Shown here: positions 55,404-64,000 of the stretch, piece after piece
Numbering within the stretch: position 1 is the first letter of the stretch
Layout of the letters: each line of letters begins with the position of its first letter
Source: Poseidonocella sedimentorum
GTDB taxonomy: Bacteria; Pseudomonadota; Alphaproteobacteria; Rhodobacterales; Rhodobacteraceae
DNA length: 64,000 nucleotides
Direction: 5' to 3'
Assembly: GCF_900116005.1 (NCBI RefSeq)
Contig: NZ_FOYI01000013.1
Location: forward strand, 1-64,000
Position numbers and translations under genes: made by a program
The notes under the pieces: generated by a model
The model's database searches: none
What the model saw: the letters and a program-made list of their open reading frames with translations, nothing else
What the model was told of the DNA's origin: nothing

Positions 55404-56786
55404 TCAACGGAAAGCGTGCAGTTGCCCGTTCTGGCTCACCACGTAGAGCACCCCACCCGCGATCACCGGCGCAGAGGCGGCTCCGCCCGCCACCGGAAGC
55501 GTGCCCAGAGGCGCGCCGGAGACCGGATCGAAGAAGCGCAGAACCCCGTCGCTGGAGGCGACAACGAGCCGCCCGCCCGCAAGACGCGGGCCGAAATGGG
55601 CGAAAACCTCGGCCTGACGCCGCTCGCGGTCGGAGGTGAAGAAGGGCAGCTGGGCCCCCCAGATCCGCGCGCCGTCGGAGGCGCCGAGGCGCAGCAGTTC
55701 GTTCTGATCGGAGATCACGAAGAGCGAGTCGCCCGCCGGGAGCGCGGGGCCGAGCGCGCCTTCGTTGGCCGTCCAGAGCCGCTCGCCGGAGGTGAGGTCC
55801 ATCGCCGCGAGTCGGCCCGAGAAGTTGGCGGCATAGACGCGCCCGCCGCTGATCACCGGATCGCCGGTGAGGTCCGAAATCCGCCCCGACGCATAGCCGC
55901 GCCGCGCGCCGCGCACAGCGCTTTGCCAGCGTTGCAGCCCGCCCTGGCGGAAGACCGCGACGAGTTCGCCATCGCGGAAGGGCAGCACGGCGAGATCGCC
56001 CGAGACAGCCGGGGCCGGGCCGCCGGCGATGCCGGCCTGGCTCGGAGCTGCCCCGACGGACCAGGCAACGCGACCGGTTTCCGCCTCCACGGCCCAGGCG
56101 CGGTTGTCCGAGCCGACCACATAGACCAGCTCGCCCGAGACGGTCGGAGCGCCGGTACTCGCGGCGCCGAGTTTCTGGGTCCAGCGGGGGGCGCCGGTGG
56201 CCGGATCGAGGGCTGTGAGCATGCCGAAGCCGGACGTCACGAAGAGGGTCTCTGCGCCATAGGCGAGCCCGCCGCCCGAGGCCTCGCCCGCGCCATCGCC
56301 GAAGGGGGTGAGGTCACGGGTCCAGAGCGGGGCGCCCGCGGTGGAGGTGGCCTGCACGCCGGCCCCGGCGTCGAGGGTGAAGATGCGGCCCGCGGCGATC
56401 ACCGGCTCGGCGGTGATGCGCAGCTTGCGGGTGTTGCCTTGGCCGATCGGCGCGGACCATGCGAGCGCCGGTTGCGCGGCGAGGGACGGATGGTCGATGC
56501 GGTGGGCGGGGCTGCCGCCAAGATGGGTCCAGCTGGGGTTGAGCGCAGGCGCGCCGAGCGCGATTGGCGCGGCGCGGTTGACCGGCGCGGTTTCGGTGAA
56601 CCGGTCGCCCTCGGCGCGCAGGGGTTCGCGCGGCCCGGTCAGGATCACGTCCCGCCCGCCGCCACAGCCGGCGACCAGCGCCGCAATGAGCAGCGCGCCG
56701 GCGAGCCGGGTTTTGGCGCCTGCGGCCGGTCCTGTCGTCCTGGCGCGGGGCGTTGTGCCGCGGGCCGTCAGCGTCCGTGCCGTCAT
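55404..56786 (-). CDS. bamB: Outer membrane assembly lipoprotein BamB (PQQ-like beta-propeller)
   Basis: 460 residues. Lipoprotein signal with LVAGC (Cys near residue 41) after a long basic N-region, then an eight-bladed beta-propeller with repeated G-x-W-x-x-x (for example ALDPATGAPRWTQKLG, WAVEAETGRVAWSVG, MDLTSGERLW). Scaffold of the BAM complex that inserts outer-membrane beta-barrels. Start overlaps the upstream TPR gene by 4 bp (ATGA). Confidence 0.9.
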   Translation of the reverse strand: MTARTLTARGTTPRARTTGPAAGAKTRLAGALLIAALVAGCGGGRDVILTGPREPLRAEGDRFTETAPVNRAAPIALGAPALNPSWTHLGGSPAHRIDHPSLAAQPALAWSAPIGQGNTRKLRITAEPVIAAGRIFTLDAGAGVQATSTAGAPLWTRDLTPFGDGAGEASGGGLAYGAETLFVTSGFGMLTALDPATGAPRWTQKLGAASTGAPTVSGELVYVVGSDNRAWAVEAETGRVAWSVGAAPSQAGIAGGPAPAVSGDLAVLPFRDGELVAVFRQGGLQRWQSAVRGARRGYASGRISDLTGDPVISGGRVYAANFSGRLAAMDLTSGERLWTANEGALGPALPAGDSLFVISDQNELLRLGASDGARIWGAQLPFFTSDRERRQAEVFAHFGPRLAGGRLVVASSDGVLRFFDPVSGAPLGTLPVAGGAASAPVIAGGVLYVVSQNGQLHAFR

Positions 56787-57442
56787 GCGCCGTCCTCTGG
56801 CTCGCCATCGGCGCCAAGCGCGACGAGGAGTTGGCTGACCCGGGTGCGCTGGCCCGCCGACAGTTCGGCATCAACCAGCATCGTCTCCAGACGAGAGACC
56901 GCCGCCTCCGTATCGCCGGCGCGCAGATCGAGCAGCGCGAGCTGTTCCTCGGCCAGCAGGCGATAGGGGTTGCCCGGCTCGGCCATGGTGGCGAACCCGA
57001 GGCGAAGCTCTTCGATATCGCCGGTACCGGCGGTCAGCAGAAGGGCCTTGAAGGCGGCAAGCTGACGGTAATCCGCGCTTGTCTCGCCATCGGTGGCGAT
57101 CCGGTCAAGCGCGGCGACCGCGTCCTCGCGCTCGCCCGCCGCCAATGATTCCGCCGCCGCCATCAGCGCCAGAACCGGCGCGGCATCGCCCTCGGCCAGC
57201 GCCGCCAGCGCGCTTGCGCGATCCGCCGGGCTCTCGGCCTCGAGCGCAGCCAGCGTCGCGTCGCCAAGCGCCTCGGCCTCCGCCCGCCGTTCCGCCTTGC
57301 GGTATTCGTTGAACGCCGCCCCACCGACAAGCGCCAGCACCAGCACGACCGCGATCCAGCCATAGCGGCGCATGGTCTTGTACAACCGGTCGCGGCGAAC
57401 CTCTTCGCTGACTTCGTCGATGAATGTATCCGTGTCGCTCAC
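56783..57442 (-). CDS. YfgM-like tetratricopeptide membrane protein
   Basis: 219 residues from a GTG at 57442, with GGAG about 10 nt upstream; an in-frame ATG at 57502 would add 20 residues lacking any signature. A helix at 28-45 (GWIAVVLVLALVGGAAF), then Ala-rich TPR-like repeats. The family (ancillary SecYEG translocon subunit YfgM) is typically next to bamB and der, as here, and assists periplasmic chaperone delivery. Confidence 0.8.
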   Translation of the reverse strand: MSDTDTFIDEVSEEVRRDRLYKTMRRYGWIAVVLVLALVGGAAFNEYRKAERRAEAEALGDATLAALEAESPADRASALAALAEGDAAPVLALMAAAESLAAGEREDAVAALDRIATDGETSADYRQLAAFKALLLTAGTGDIEELRLGFATMAEPGNPYRLLAEEQLALLDLRAGDTEAAVSRLETMLVDAELSAGQRTRVSQLLVALGADGEPEDGA

Positions 57443-57767
57443 CGCGCCTCTCCTCACCGTATTGGGCGCGCTTGTCTTAACCTGCCTGCAGGGGCGTGCC
57501 AAGTGGTGGGCCGCCCCTCCCGTGGCTTGCGTGCCCCGTGCTTGTGCGCGCGGTCAGGTTGTGGCTAAACTGAACCATCTTGTTCACTCTTTCCCAACGG
57601 GGGTTGCATCACCGGTGCATTCCCTTAAGTAAGCGCTTAAGTAAATCATCGTAACATCCGAGCGCACCCACGTCGCGCCGCCTGTCGAACCCGATTGCCT
57701 CGCGCCCCACAAGTGGCCATAGCCCCGAGTGCCTGCCGATGTACGCCCTGATTCCGAGGAGCCCCCG
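57443..57767. other. Divergent intergenic region of TPR-bamB-der and RND operons
   Basis: 325 bp containing both promoters. No supported gene. The part near 57590-57660 is AT-richer than average and holds the repeat described separately; elsewhere I see nothing structured. Confidence 0.5.
57624..57644 (+). promoter_or_regulatory. Tandem CTTAAGTAA repeats, candidate operator of the RND operon
   Basis: CTTAAGTAA (57624-57632) GCG CTTAAGTAA (57636-57644): two perfect 9-nt repeats with a 12-bp period, and the palindrome TAAGCGCTTA across the middle. Located about 124 bp upstream of the HlyD-type gene start, so a repressor of the efflux pump could bind here. No regulator gene is adjacent. Confidence 0.4.
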
Positions 57768-59042
57768 ATGAAGCCCTTTCCCCTGCTCGTGGCGCTGCTC
57801 GCGGCTTTCGTGCTCTACCTGCTCGTGTTCGAACGCGAGATGCTGGCCGAACGCGTGCCGTTTCTCTTCGGCGCGGAGGAGGGCGAGACCGCCGAGCCGG
57901 GCGGGACGGCGCCAGAGGTCGCGCCCGACAGTGTCGCGGTGGTCGCCCAGACCTTTGAGGCCCGTGAGATCGACGGCGCGGTGCGGCTGCGCGGCGAGAC
58001 GGCGGCGGCGCGGCAGGTCGAGCTGCGCGCCGAAACCAGCGGGCAGGTGATTTCCGAGCCGCGGCGCAAGGGCGCCTTCGTCGAGGACGGCGCGCTGCTG
58101 TGCGAGATCGACATCGGCACGCGGCAAGTCGCGCTGGCCGAGGCCCGGGCCCGGCTGGCCGAAGCGCGCGCCCGCGTGCCCGAGGCGCAATCGCGCATCC
58201 CCGAGGCCAATGCCCGTGTCGAAGAGGCCCGCGCGCTGCTCGCCGAGGCCGAGATCAACGCCAATGCCGCCGCGCGGCTGGTCAGCGAGGGGTTCGCCTC
58301 CGAGACCCGCGTCGCCGCAACCCGCGCCGCCGTGCGCAGCGCCGAGGCCACGCTCAGCAGCGCGCAATCGGGGCTGGAGGCCGCCAAGGCCGGGGTCGAG
58401 AGCACCACCGCCGGCATCCAGAGCGCCGAAGCGGCCGTCGCCGCCGCCCAGAAGGAGCTTGACCGGCTGCAAATGCGCGCGCCCTTCGCCGGGCTGCTGG
58501 AAAGCGACAGCGCCGAGCTCGGCAGCCTGCTGCAACCGGGCAGCCTCTGCGCCACGGTGCTCCAGCTCGATCCGATCAAGCTCGTGGGCTTCGTGCCGGA
58601 AACCGAGGTCGACCGCGTGTCCCTCGGCGCACAGGCCGCCGGGCGGCTCTCCAACGGCCGGACGCTCCAGGGCGACGTCACCTTCATCTCCCGCAGCGCG
58701 GATCCCACGACCCGGACCTTCCGCGTCGAGATCGACGTGCCCAACCCCGATCTGTCCGTCCGCGATGGCCAGACCGCGGAAATCCTGATCTCCGCCGCCG
58801 GGGCCAAGGCCCATCTCATCCCCCAATCGGCGCTCACGCTCGATGACGAGGGCCGGCTCGGCATCCGCTACGTGGATGCAGGCAGCACCGCCCGCTTCGC
58901 GCCGGTCACCGTCTTGCGCGACACAGTCGACGGGATCTGGGTCGAAGGCCTGCCCGAGACGGTCAAGATCATCACGCTGGGCCAGGAATACGTCGAGGAC
59001 GGCGTGCCCGTCGCGCCCCACTTCCGGGAGGCGAAGGGATGA
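57768..59042 (+). CDS. Efflux RND transporter periplasmic adaptor subunit
   Basis: 424 residues from ATG 57768 (GAGGAG about 10 nt upstream). N-terminal membrane anchor (about 4-22), lipoyl/barrel hybrid domain, a long helical hairpin rich in Ala, Glu, Arg (about 130-235, with EARARLAEARARV repeats), then beta-barrel and membrane-proximal domains. Bridges the pump to an outer-membrane channel not encoded here. Overlaps the pump gene by 4 bp. Confidence 0.93.
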   Translation: MKPFPLLVALLAAFVLYLLVFEREMLAERVPFLFGAEEGETAEPGGTAPEVAPDSVAVVAQTFEAREIDGAVRLRGETAAARQVELRAETSGQVISEPRRKGAFVEDGALLCEIDIGTRQVALAEARARLAEARARVPEAQSRIPEANARVEEARALLAEAEINANAAARLVSEGFASETRVAATRAAVRSAEATLSSAQSGLEAAKAGVESTTAGIQSAEAAVAAAQKELDRLQMRAPFAGLLESDSAELGSLLQPGSLCATVLQLDPIKLVGFVPETEVDRVSLGAQAAGRLSNGRTLQGDVTFISRSADPTTRTFRVEIDVPNPDLSVRDGQTAEILISAAGAKAHLIPQSALTLDDEGRLGIRYVDAGSTARFAPVTVLRDTVDGIWVEGLPETVKIITLGQEYVEDGVPVAPHFREAKG

Positions 59043-62000
59043 CCGGAATCGTCGACTGGGCCGCCTCGCGCGCCCGGATGATCCTCGCCTTCATCGTGCT
59101 TTCGCTGGTGTCGGGCGGCTTTGCCTACACCACGCTGCCCAAAGAGGGCGAGCCGGACATCGATATCCCCGCGCTCTTCGTCTCCGTCCCCTTCCCCGGC
59201 ATCTCCGCGCGCGACGCCGAAACCCTGCTGGTCAAGCCGATGGAGACCGAGCTTGCCGGGCTCGACGGGCTCAAATCCATCGGCGGCACGGCGGCGGAGG
59301 GCTACGCCGGCGTCTCGCTCGAATTCGAGTTCGGATGGGACAAGACCAAGGTCATGGCCGACGTGCGCGACGCGATGAACACCGCCGAGGCCAATTTCCC
59401 CGACGGGGCCGAGAAATACACGATCAACGAGATCAACTTCTCCGAATTCCCGATCATCATCGTCAATCTCACCGGCCGCGTGCCCGAGCGCACCATGGCC
59501 CGCATCGCCAAAGACCTGCAGGACCGGCTGGAGAGTCTCGACGCGGTGCTGGAGGCGGGCATCGCGGGCAACCGCGACGAGATGATGGAAGTGCTGATCG
59601 ATCCGGTCCGGCTCGAGAGCTACAACGTGACCGCGGGCGAGCTCATCACCGTGGTCCAGAACAACAACCAGCTCATCGCCGCGGGCGAGGTCGAGACCGA
59701 CCAGGGCAGCTTTTCGATCAAGATCCCCTCAAGCTTCGACGAGGCGCGCGACATCTACGACCTGCCGGTCAAGACCAACGGTGCGCGGGTGGTGACGCTG
59801 GGCGATCTGGCGACCATCAGCCTCACCTTCGAGGACCGGACCGGCACCGCGCGGTTCAACGGCGCGCCCACGGTTGCGCTGCAGGTGGTCAAGCGAAAGG
59901 GGTTCAACCTCATCGACACCGCCGAGTTGATCAAGGCCGAGGTGGCCGCCGCGCAGGAGGGCTGGCCGCCCGAGCTGGCCGCCGCCGTCGAGGTGGGCAC
60001 GTCGAACGACCAGAGCCGCGTGGTCGGCTCGATGGTCTCGCAGCTTGAGGATTCGGTGATCACCGCCATCGCATTGGTGATGCTCGTCTCGCTGGCAACG
60101 CTGGGCCTGCGGCCCGCGCTGCTCGTGGGCTTCGCGATCCCGACCTCTTTCCTTTTGTGCTTCGTGCTCCTCGGCGTCATGGGCATCGCGGTCTCCAACA
60201 TCGTGATGTTCGGGCTCATCCTCGCGGTGGGGATGCTGGTCGATGGCGCGATCGTGGTGGTCGAATACGCCGACAAGCGCATCCGTGAGGGCACCGGCCC
60301 GATGCACGCCTATGTCGAAGCCGCCAAGCGCATGTTCTGGCCCATCGTCTCCTCCACCGCAACGACGCTCTGCGCCTTCCTGCCGATGCTCTTCTGGCCC
60401 GGGATTCCGGGCGAGTTCATGGGGATGCTCCCGGTGACGCTCATCTTCGTGCTCTCCGCCTCGCTGGTGGTGGCGCTGGTCTACCTGCCGGTCATGGGCG
60501 GCGTCGTGGGCCGGACGGAGCGGTGGCTCGCCACGCGCGCGGATCGGTTGGCCCGGGGCCGATGGCTGCAGCACGCTGGGCTCGCCCTCGGCTCGATCCT
60601 CGCCATCGGGGCGGCGGATGCGATCCTGAGCCATTTCCCGTTCCGTACCTTCATCCCAACGCTCTTCGGCGGGCTCGATAGCTCCGACATCATGGGGTCG
60701 ATCCTCCCTAGGTTCGCGGCTGCCTATGCCGTCGCCCTCGGGATCGTCGCGGTCGTCGTCCTTCTCATGGTGGGGATACTAGGTCTCGTCATCGCCATCC
60801 TCGCCGTCTCCACCCGGGTGCGCCTCGGGGCGTCATGGCTCGGCCAGAAGCTCTTCGGCCGCCGCGAGACCCGGGTGGATGGCAAGCGCCACCGCACCGG
60901 CTTTGGCTACGTGATCCAGGCAATCACCGCCAACCCGGTCATGCCGATCCTGAGCATCGGCGCCGTGGTGGTCTTCGTGGGCTCCGTCTTCATCTATTTC
61001 GGCAGCAACAACAACGGCGTGGAGTTCTTTGTTGAGAGCGAACCGGAGCAGGCCATCGTCTACGTCCGCGCCCGCGGCAACCTCTCGCTCACCGAAAAGG
61101 ACGCGGTGGTGCGCGAGGCCGAGGAGATCGTCCTGGCCCACCCCGGCATCCTCAACGCCTTCTCCTTCGCCGGCGAAGGCGGGCTTGGCTCCAACACCGG
61201 CGGGGCCGAGTCGCCGAAAGACACCATTGGCGAAATCCAGCTCGAAACCATCCCCTGGGAAGACCGGCGCGACCGGCCGGAGCTTGATGGCGATATCGTG
61301 CTCGAAGAGCTGAGCGCCGCGCTCAAGACGCTTCCCGGGGTGGAGATCGAGATCCTCAACCTCGCGATGGGCCCGGCCAGCGGCAAGCCCGTCCACCTGC
61401 GCCTCAAGGGCGACGACTGGGACGACCTGCTCGCCGCCACCGAGATCGCCCGCGCCCGGTTCGAAGAGACCGAGGGGCTCACCCTCGTCGAGGACACCCT
61501 GCCCCTGCCCGGCATCGACTGGCAGATCGACGTAGATGTGGAAAAGGCCGGCCGCTACGGCGCGGATGTGGCCACCGTCGGCGCCATGGTCCAGCTCGTC
61601 ACCCGCGGCATCCTGCTCGACACCATGCCGATCGACAGCTCCGATGAGGAGATCGAGATCCGCGTCCGCCTGCCCGAAGCCGACCGGCTCCTCTCGACTC
61701 TCGACACGCTCAAGGTCCGCACCCCCGACGGGCTCATCCCGCTGGCCAATTTCACCACCCGCACCCCCGTCGCCAAGCTCGCCGAGATCAACCGCCAGGA
61801 TCAGAAGCGCTTCTTCGACGTCAAGGCCGACGTCCTGCCCGGCCTCACCACCGACACCGGCGCCCCGATGACCCCAAACACCCTCATCGCCGCGCTCACC
61901 GAATGGCTCAAGACCGATCCGCTACCGGCCGGCATCACGTGGGAATGGACGGGCGATCAGGAGGATCAGGCCGAATCCCAGGCGTTCCTCCAGACCGCCT

Positions 62001-62671
62001 TCGCCGCTGCGCTCGGGCTCATGTTCATCATCCTGCTGGCGCAGTTCAACAGCCTCTACAACTCCGTTCTGGTGCTGCTAGCGGTGGTCCTGTCGACCAC
62101 CGGCTGCCTCATCGGGATGCTCGTCATGGGCCAACCCTTCTCCATCATCATGACCGGGACCGGCATCGTCGCGCTGGCCGGGATCGTGGTGAACAACAAT
62201 ATCGTGCTGATCGACACCTATCAGGACTACGCCCGCACCCTGCCCCGCATCGAAGCCATCATCCGCACCGCCGAAGACCGCATCCGCCCGGTCCTGCTCA
62301 CCACACTGACCACCATGGCCGGCCTCGCCCCGATGATGTACGGCCTCTCGGTCGATATCTTCTCGGGCGGCTACTCGATCGACAGCCCGACGGCGCTCTG
62401 GTGGAAACAACTTGCCACGGCGGTCGTCTTCGGCCTCGGCATCGCCACCGTCCTGACCCTGATCTTCACCCCATCCATGCTCGCCGCCCGCGTCTGGGCC
62501 ACGGAGTACGCCCTCTGGCTCGCCGCCCTCGCCGCCCGCCTCGGCCTCGGGCGCACCAGCCGCGCCGCCCAGGACTGGGCCCTCAAACGCGACGCCCGCC
62601 ACACCCCGGCCCCCGAAATCATCTGGACCGAAGAAAGCCCCGAACCCGGCCGACTACGCGCTGCGGAATGA
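59039..62671 (+). CDS. Efflux RND transporter permease subunit (HAE-1-like), enlarged
   Basis: 1210 residues against about 1040 for AcrB-type pumps. Motifs: TTLPKEGEPDIDIP near the N-terminus, TVLFVHLIL-like helices with IVMFGLILAVGMLVDGAIVVVEYADK, and C-terminal GTGIVALAGIVVNNNIVLID. The extra length is mostly at about 485-630, between the sixth and seventh canonical helices, where two additional hydrophobic segments occur (about 515-535 and 560-590). It exports drugs, detergents or other small compounds with proton exchange; substrate not predictable. Confidence 0.92.
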   Translation: MTGIVDWAASRARMILAFIVLSLVSGGFAYTTLPKEGEPDIDIPALFVSVPFPGISARDAETLLVKPMETELAGLDGLKSIGGTAAEGYAGVSLEFEFGWDKTKVMADVRDAMNTAEANFPDGAEKYTINEINFSEFPIIIVNLTGRVPERTMARIAKDLQDRLESLDAVLEAGIAGNRDEMMEVLIDPVRLESYNVTAGELITVVQNNNQLIAAGEVETDQGSFSIKIPSSFDEARDIYDLPVKTNGARVVTLGDLATISLTFEDRTGTARFNGAPTVALQVVKRKGFNLIDTAELIKAEVAAAQEGWPPELAAAVEVGTSNDQSRVVGSMVSQLEDSVITAIALVMLVSLATLGLRPALLVGFAIPTSFLLCFVLLGVMGIAVSNIVMFGLILAVGMLVDGAIVVVEYADKRIREGTGPMHAYVEAAKRMFWPIVSSTATTLCAFLPMLFWPGIPGEFMGMLPVTLIFVLSASLVVALVYLPVMGGVVGRTERWLATRADRLARGRWLQHAGLALGSILAIGAADAILSHFPFRTFIPTLFGGLDSSDIMGSILPRFAAAYAVALGIVAVVVLLMVGILGLVIAILAVSTRVRLGASWLGQKLFGRRETRVDGKRHRTGFGYVIQAITANPVMPILSIGAVVVFVGSVFIYFGSNNNGVEFFVESEPEQAIVYVRARGNLSLTEKDAVVREAEEIVLAHPGILNAFSFAGEGGLGSNTGGAESPKDTIGEIQLETIPWEDRRDRPELDGDIVLEELSAALKTLPGVEIEILNLAMGPASGKPVHLRLKGDDWDDLLAATEIARARFEETEGLTLVEDTLPLPGIDWQIDVDVEKAGRYGADVATVGAMVQLVTRGILLDTMPIDSSDEEIEIRVRLPEADRLLSTLDTLKVRTPDGLIPLANFTTRTPVAKLAEINRQDQKRFFDVKADVLPGLTTDTGAPMTPNTLIAALTEWLKTDPLPAGITWEWTGDQEDQAESQAFLQTAFAAALGLMFIILLAQFNSLYNSVLVLLAVVLSTTGCLIGMLVMGQPFSIIMTGTGIVALAGIVVNNNIVLIDTYQDYARTLPRIEAIIRTAEDRIRPVLLTTLTTMAGLAPMMYGLSVDIFSGGYSIDSPTALWWKQLATAVVFGLGIATVLTLIFTPSMLAARVWATEYALWLAALAARLGLGRTSRAAQDWALKRDARHTPAPEIIWTEESPEPGRLRAAE

Positions 62672-63147
62672 CCTCCGCGCAGAATGATTGGCGGAGCCAA
62701 ACCATCTCTTCGCGCCTCGCTCCACCGACCCGCACAGCCACATCACAAAAACCGACCGCCACACCACACCCACCCATAGAGCAGCATGGCCGTGGTCAGG
62801 CGCTCCCACCGCCCGAACGCAGCACTTTATCGACCCAAACCCGCCAAGACCCCGAGGTCAGCTCAAAGATGGCAAAGCGCATGACCGCCCGGACGGCCAT
62901 GCGCTGGCGCGGCGGCCTACGGCCTTTATTCCGCGCCGGGTGAAAATGTTTGTATTCGTCGCTAACTATTGAGTTGAAAAGAACGGTTCAGAACGGTCCT
63001 GAGCTACAATTCACCGACGGCTACCACGCTGCGGCGCGGCTTTTCCAAAGCAGTCGTTGGCTACATTCCCGCCATACGAATTTTCATTTGGTGTAGTGGC
63101 GCGCGTTGATTATTCATAACGTATGCCATCGCAACGGGGAAAAAAAT
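62672..63147. other. Boundary between core genome and low-GC island, no gene
   Basis: 476 bp. A near-perfect 28-bp inverted repeat (62877-62904, GCGCATG ... CATGCGC with two internal mismatches) and a second GGCGCGG/CCGCGCC stem (62906-62937) form a long structured block, perhaps terminator of the RND gene or remains of an element end. From about 62940 onward the sequence turns AT-rich, which continues into the KAP-like gene. Short open frames here lack ribosome sites. Confidence 0.45.
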
Positions 63148-64000
63148 TTGGATCAAAATGTAGCAGCAGTCTGCGCACTCCATGAGTATGTCAGGATCGA
63201 GAAACCCCGCTATGGCTTTATGGTCGAGGCACCGTGGGGAACGGGGAAGACCTACCTAGTGAAGCGCGAACTCAGGGATGTCCTTTCAACGGACAAAGCT
63301 CGCTATGTAACGTTGAATGGTGTTTCGGATCGAAAGTCGTTTCGACGTGCGCTTCTTGCTAACACTTCAGAAGCAAAGCTTATGGATGCGGCTAAAAATT
63401 TCGCCGACGTCGTTGGCAAGCTTGCGAAGGTAGGGAATGTAGGAAGTCTTGTCCAAGACGCGGTCGAAGAAAGGCTGCTTAACAACCTGCCCGATCTGTT
63501 GATCTTCGATGATGTCGAACGTTGCGAAATGTCGCCGGGCGAACTACTGGGCTTGATCAACGAGTTTGTTGAACATCAGGCCAAGAACGTGGTGCTTTGT
63601 GCGTTCATCGAGCGCGATGATCCAGACGAAAATCCGAAAAAACGCGGCGATTTTCTATCACGCAAAGAAAAGGTTGTCGGTCGCACCGTCAAAATCGTGG
63701 CTGATGCGCGCAGCGCCCTTCCAGAGTTCATATCAGCGATGCCTGACGGGCATGGAAAACAGTGGTTCAACTCCAACGAAGAATTGGTTCTTGAAGTATT
63801 TTCTTCTGCGACGCACAGCAACTTGAGAGTTCTGCGACAGTGCCTTCACGATTGCGGGCGGGTGATCGATGTTCTGGATGAAGACATACGTGCCTCAACG
63901 GATGCCATAATCCGGTTTGTGCGGACCTATCTTGCTCTGTCGATGGCGGTTGCAACCGGCGAAATTGAATCGCAGCAACTGCGTGATCGAAGCGATCACC
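63148..64000 (+). CDS. KAP-like P-loop NTPase, partial (runs off the window)
   Basis: Open frame from a TTG at 63148 (GGGGA upstream) to the window end without a stop, at least 284 residues. Walker A APWGTGKT at residues 28-35, Walker B LLIFDDVER at 117-125, then a helical region with FVEHQAKNVVLCAFIERDD. This pattern (small N-terminal leader, GKT, DDxER) fits KAP-family STAND-like NTPases, which include phage-exclusion and other defence or membrane-linked proteins. Codon and base composition are clearly AT-richer than the core genes, indicating horizontal gain. A TTG start is uncertain: an in-frame TTG at 63106 is also open. Confidence 0.75.
   Translation, partial: MDQNVAAVCALHEYVRIEKPRYGFMVEAPWGTGKTYLVKRELRDVLSTDKARYVTLNGVSDRKSFRRALLANTSEAKLMDAAKNFADVVGKLAKVGNVGSLVQDAVEERLLNNLPDLLIFDDVERCEMSPGELLGLINEFVEHQAKNVVLCAFIERDDPDENPKKRGDFLSRKEKVVGRTVKIVADARSALPEFISAMPDGHGKQWFNSNEELVLEVFSSATHSNLRVLRQCLHDCGRVIDVLDEDIRASTDAIIRFVRTYLALSMAVATGEIESQQLRDRSDH

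Noticed and set aside
62688-62972. Small plus-strand frames after the RND gene
   Set aside because: No ribosome site, no hydrophobic or domain pattern, and they lie over a large inverted repeat.
63303-63955. Minus-strand frames opposite the KAP-like gene
   Set aside because: The plus frame carries Walker A and B motifs in order and remains open to the window end; the minus frames show no motif.

Overview
The window is a high-GC alphaproteobacterial chromosome segment, most likely Rhodobacteraceae. The marker genes are gcrA, an Asp-rich (non-Cys) type hemB, a complete aerobic-type cob set, cbtBA, and the compact ATGA-overlap operon style. Both edges look accessory: an IS5-like transposase tail at the left, and a visibly lower-GC KAP-like P-loop NTPase gene running off the right edge.

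Layout. 1-1381: IS remnant and a membrane acyltransferase. 1788-10450 (minus): an acetate-use block in the order acs, adk, DUF4212, actP-type symporter, cNMP/CBS/DUF294 signalling protein, a small membrane protein and a membrane-anchored DEDDh exonuclease. 10794-14808 (minus): mfd and a small membrane protein. 14924-21318 (plus): hemB with a coupled P-loop ATPase, metA (Glu111, so acetyl-CoA type), an alpha/beta hydrolase, ppk2, tetR and a hypothetical gene. 21404-23697 (minus): rplM-rpsI with a clear promoter and terminator, yetF-like and gcrA. 23821-27098 (plus): an orphan ABC-2 permease, then argD-argF.

27233-51557 is a cobalamin locus of about 24 kb. A B12 riboswitch precedes cbtB-cbtA and a His-rich exported protein (cobalt uptake). 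A second B12 riboswitch on the minus strand precedes DUF1636-cobW-cobN-cobG-cobH-cobI-cobJ-(cobK on the other strand)-cobL-cobE-cobM-cobB-cobA-cobF, the aerobic corrin ring and cobalt-insertion genes. On the plus strand lie cobO, a K+-channel-like gene and cobQ. Four minus genes make the aminopropanol arm (threonine-P decarboxylase, CbiB, a PduX/BluE-like threonine kinase and a histidine phosphatase). cobU-cobT-cobS (plus) finish nucleotide-loop assembly. Not seen here: cobaltochelatase CobS/CobT subunits, a corrinoid reductase and bluB.

51564-64000: tRNA-Val, a VPLPA-CTERM protein with a poly-Asp tract, a fatty acid desaturase, a TPR protein-bamB-der operon, an RND efflux pair with an enlarged pump subunit, then the low-GC island edge. 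I did not find a clearly new multi-gene system. The best leads are a 30-codon membrane microprotein with a perfect Shine-Dalgarno, cobK nested antisense in the riboswitch-led operon, the His-rich protein after cbtBA, and the island at the right edge.
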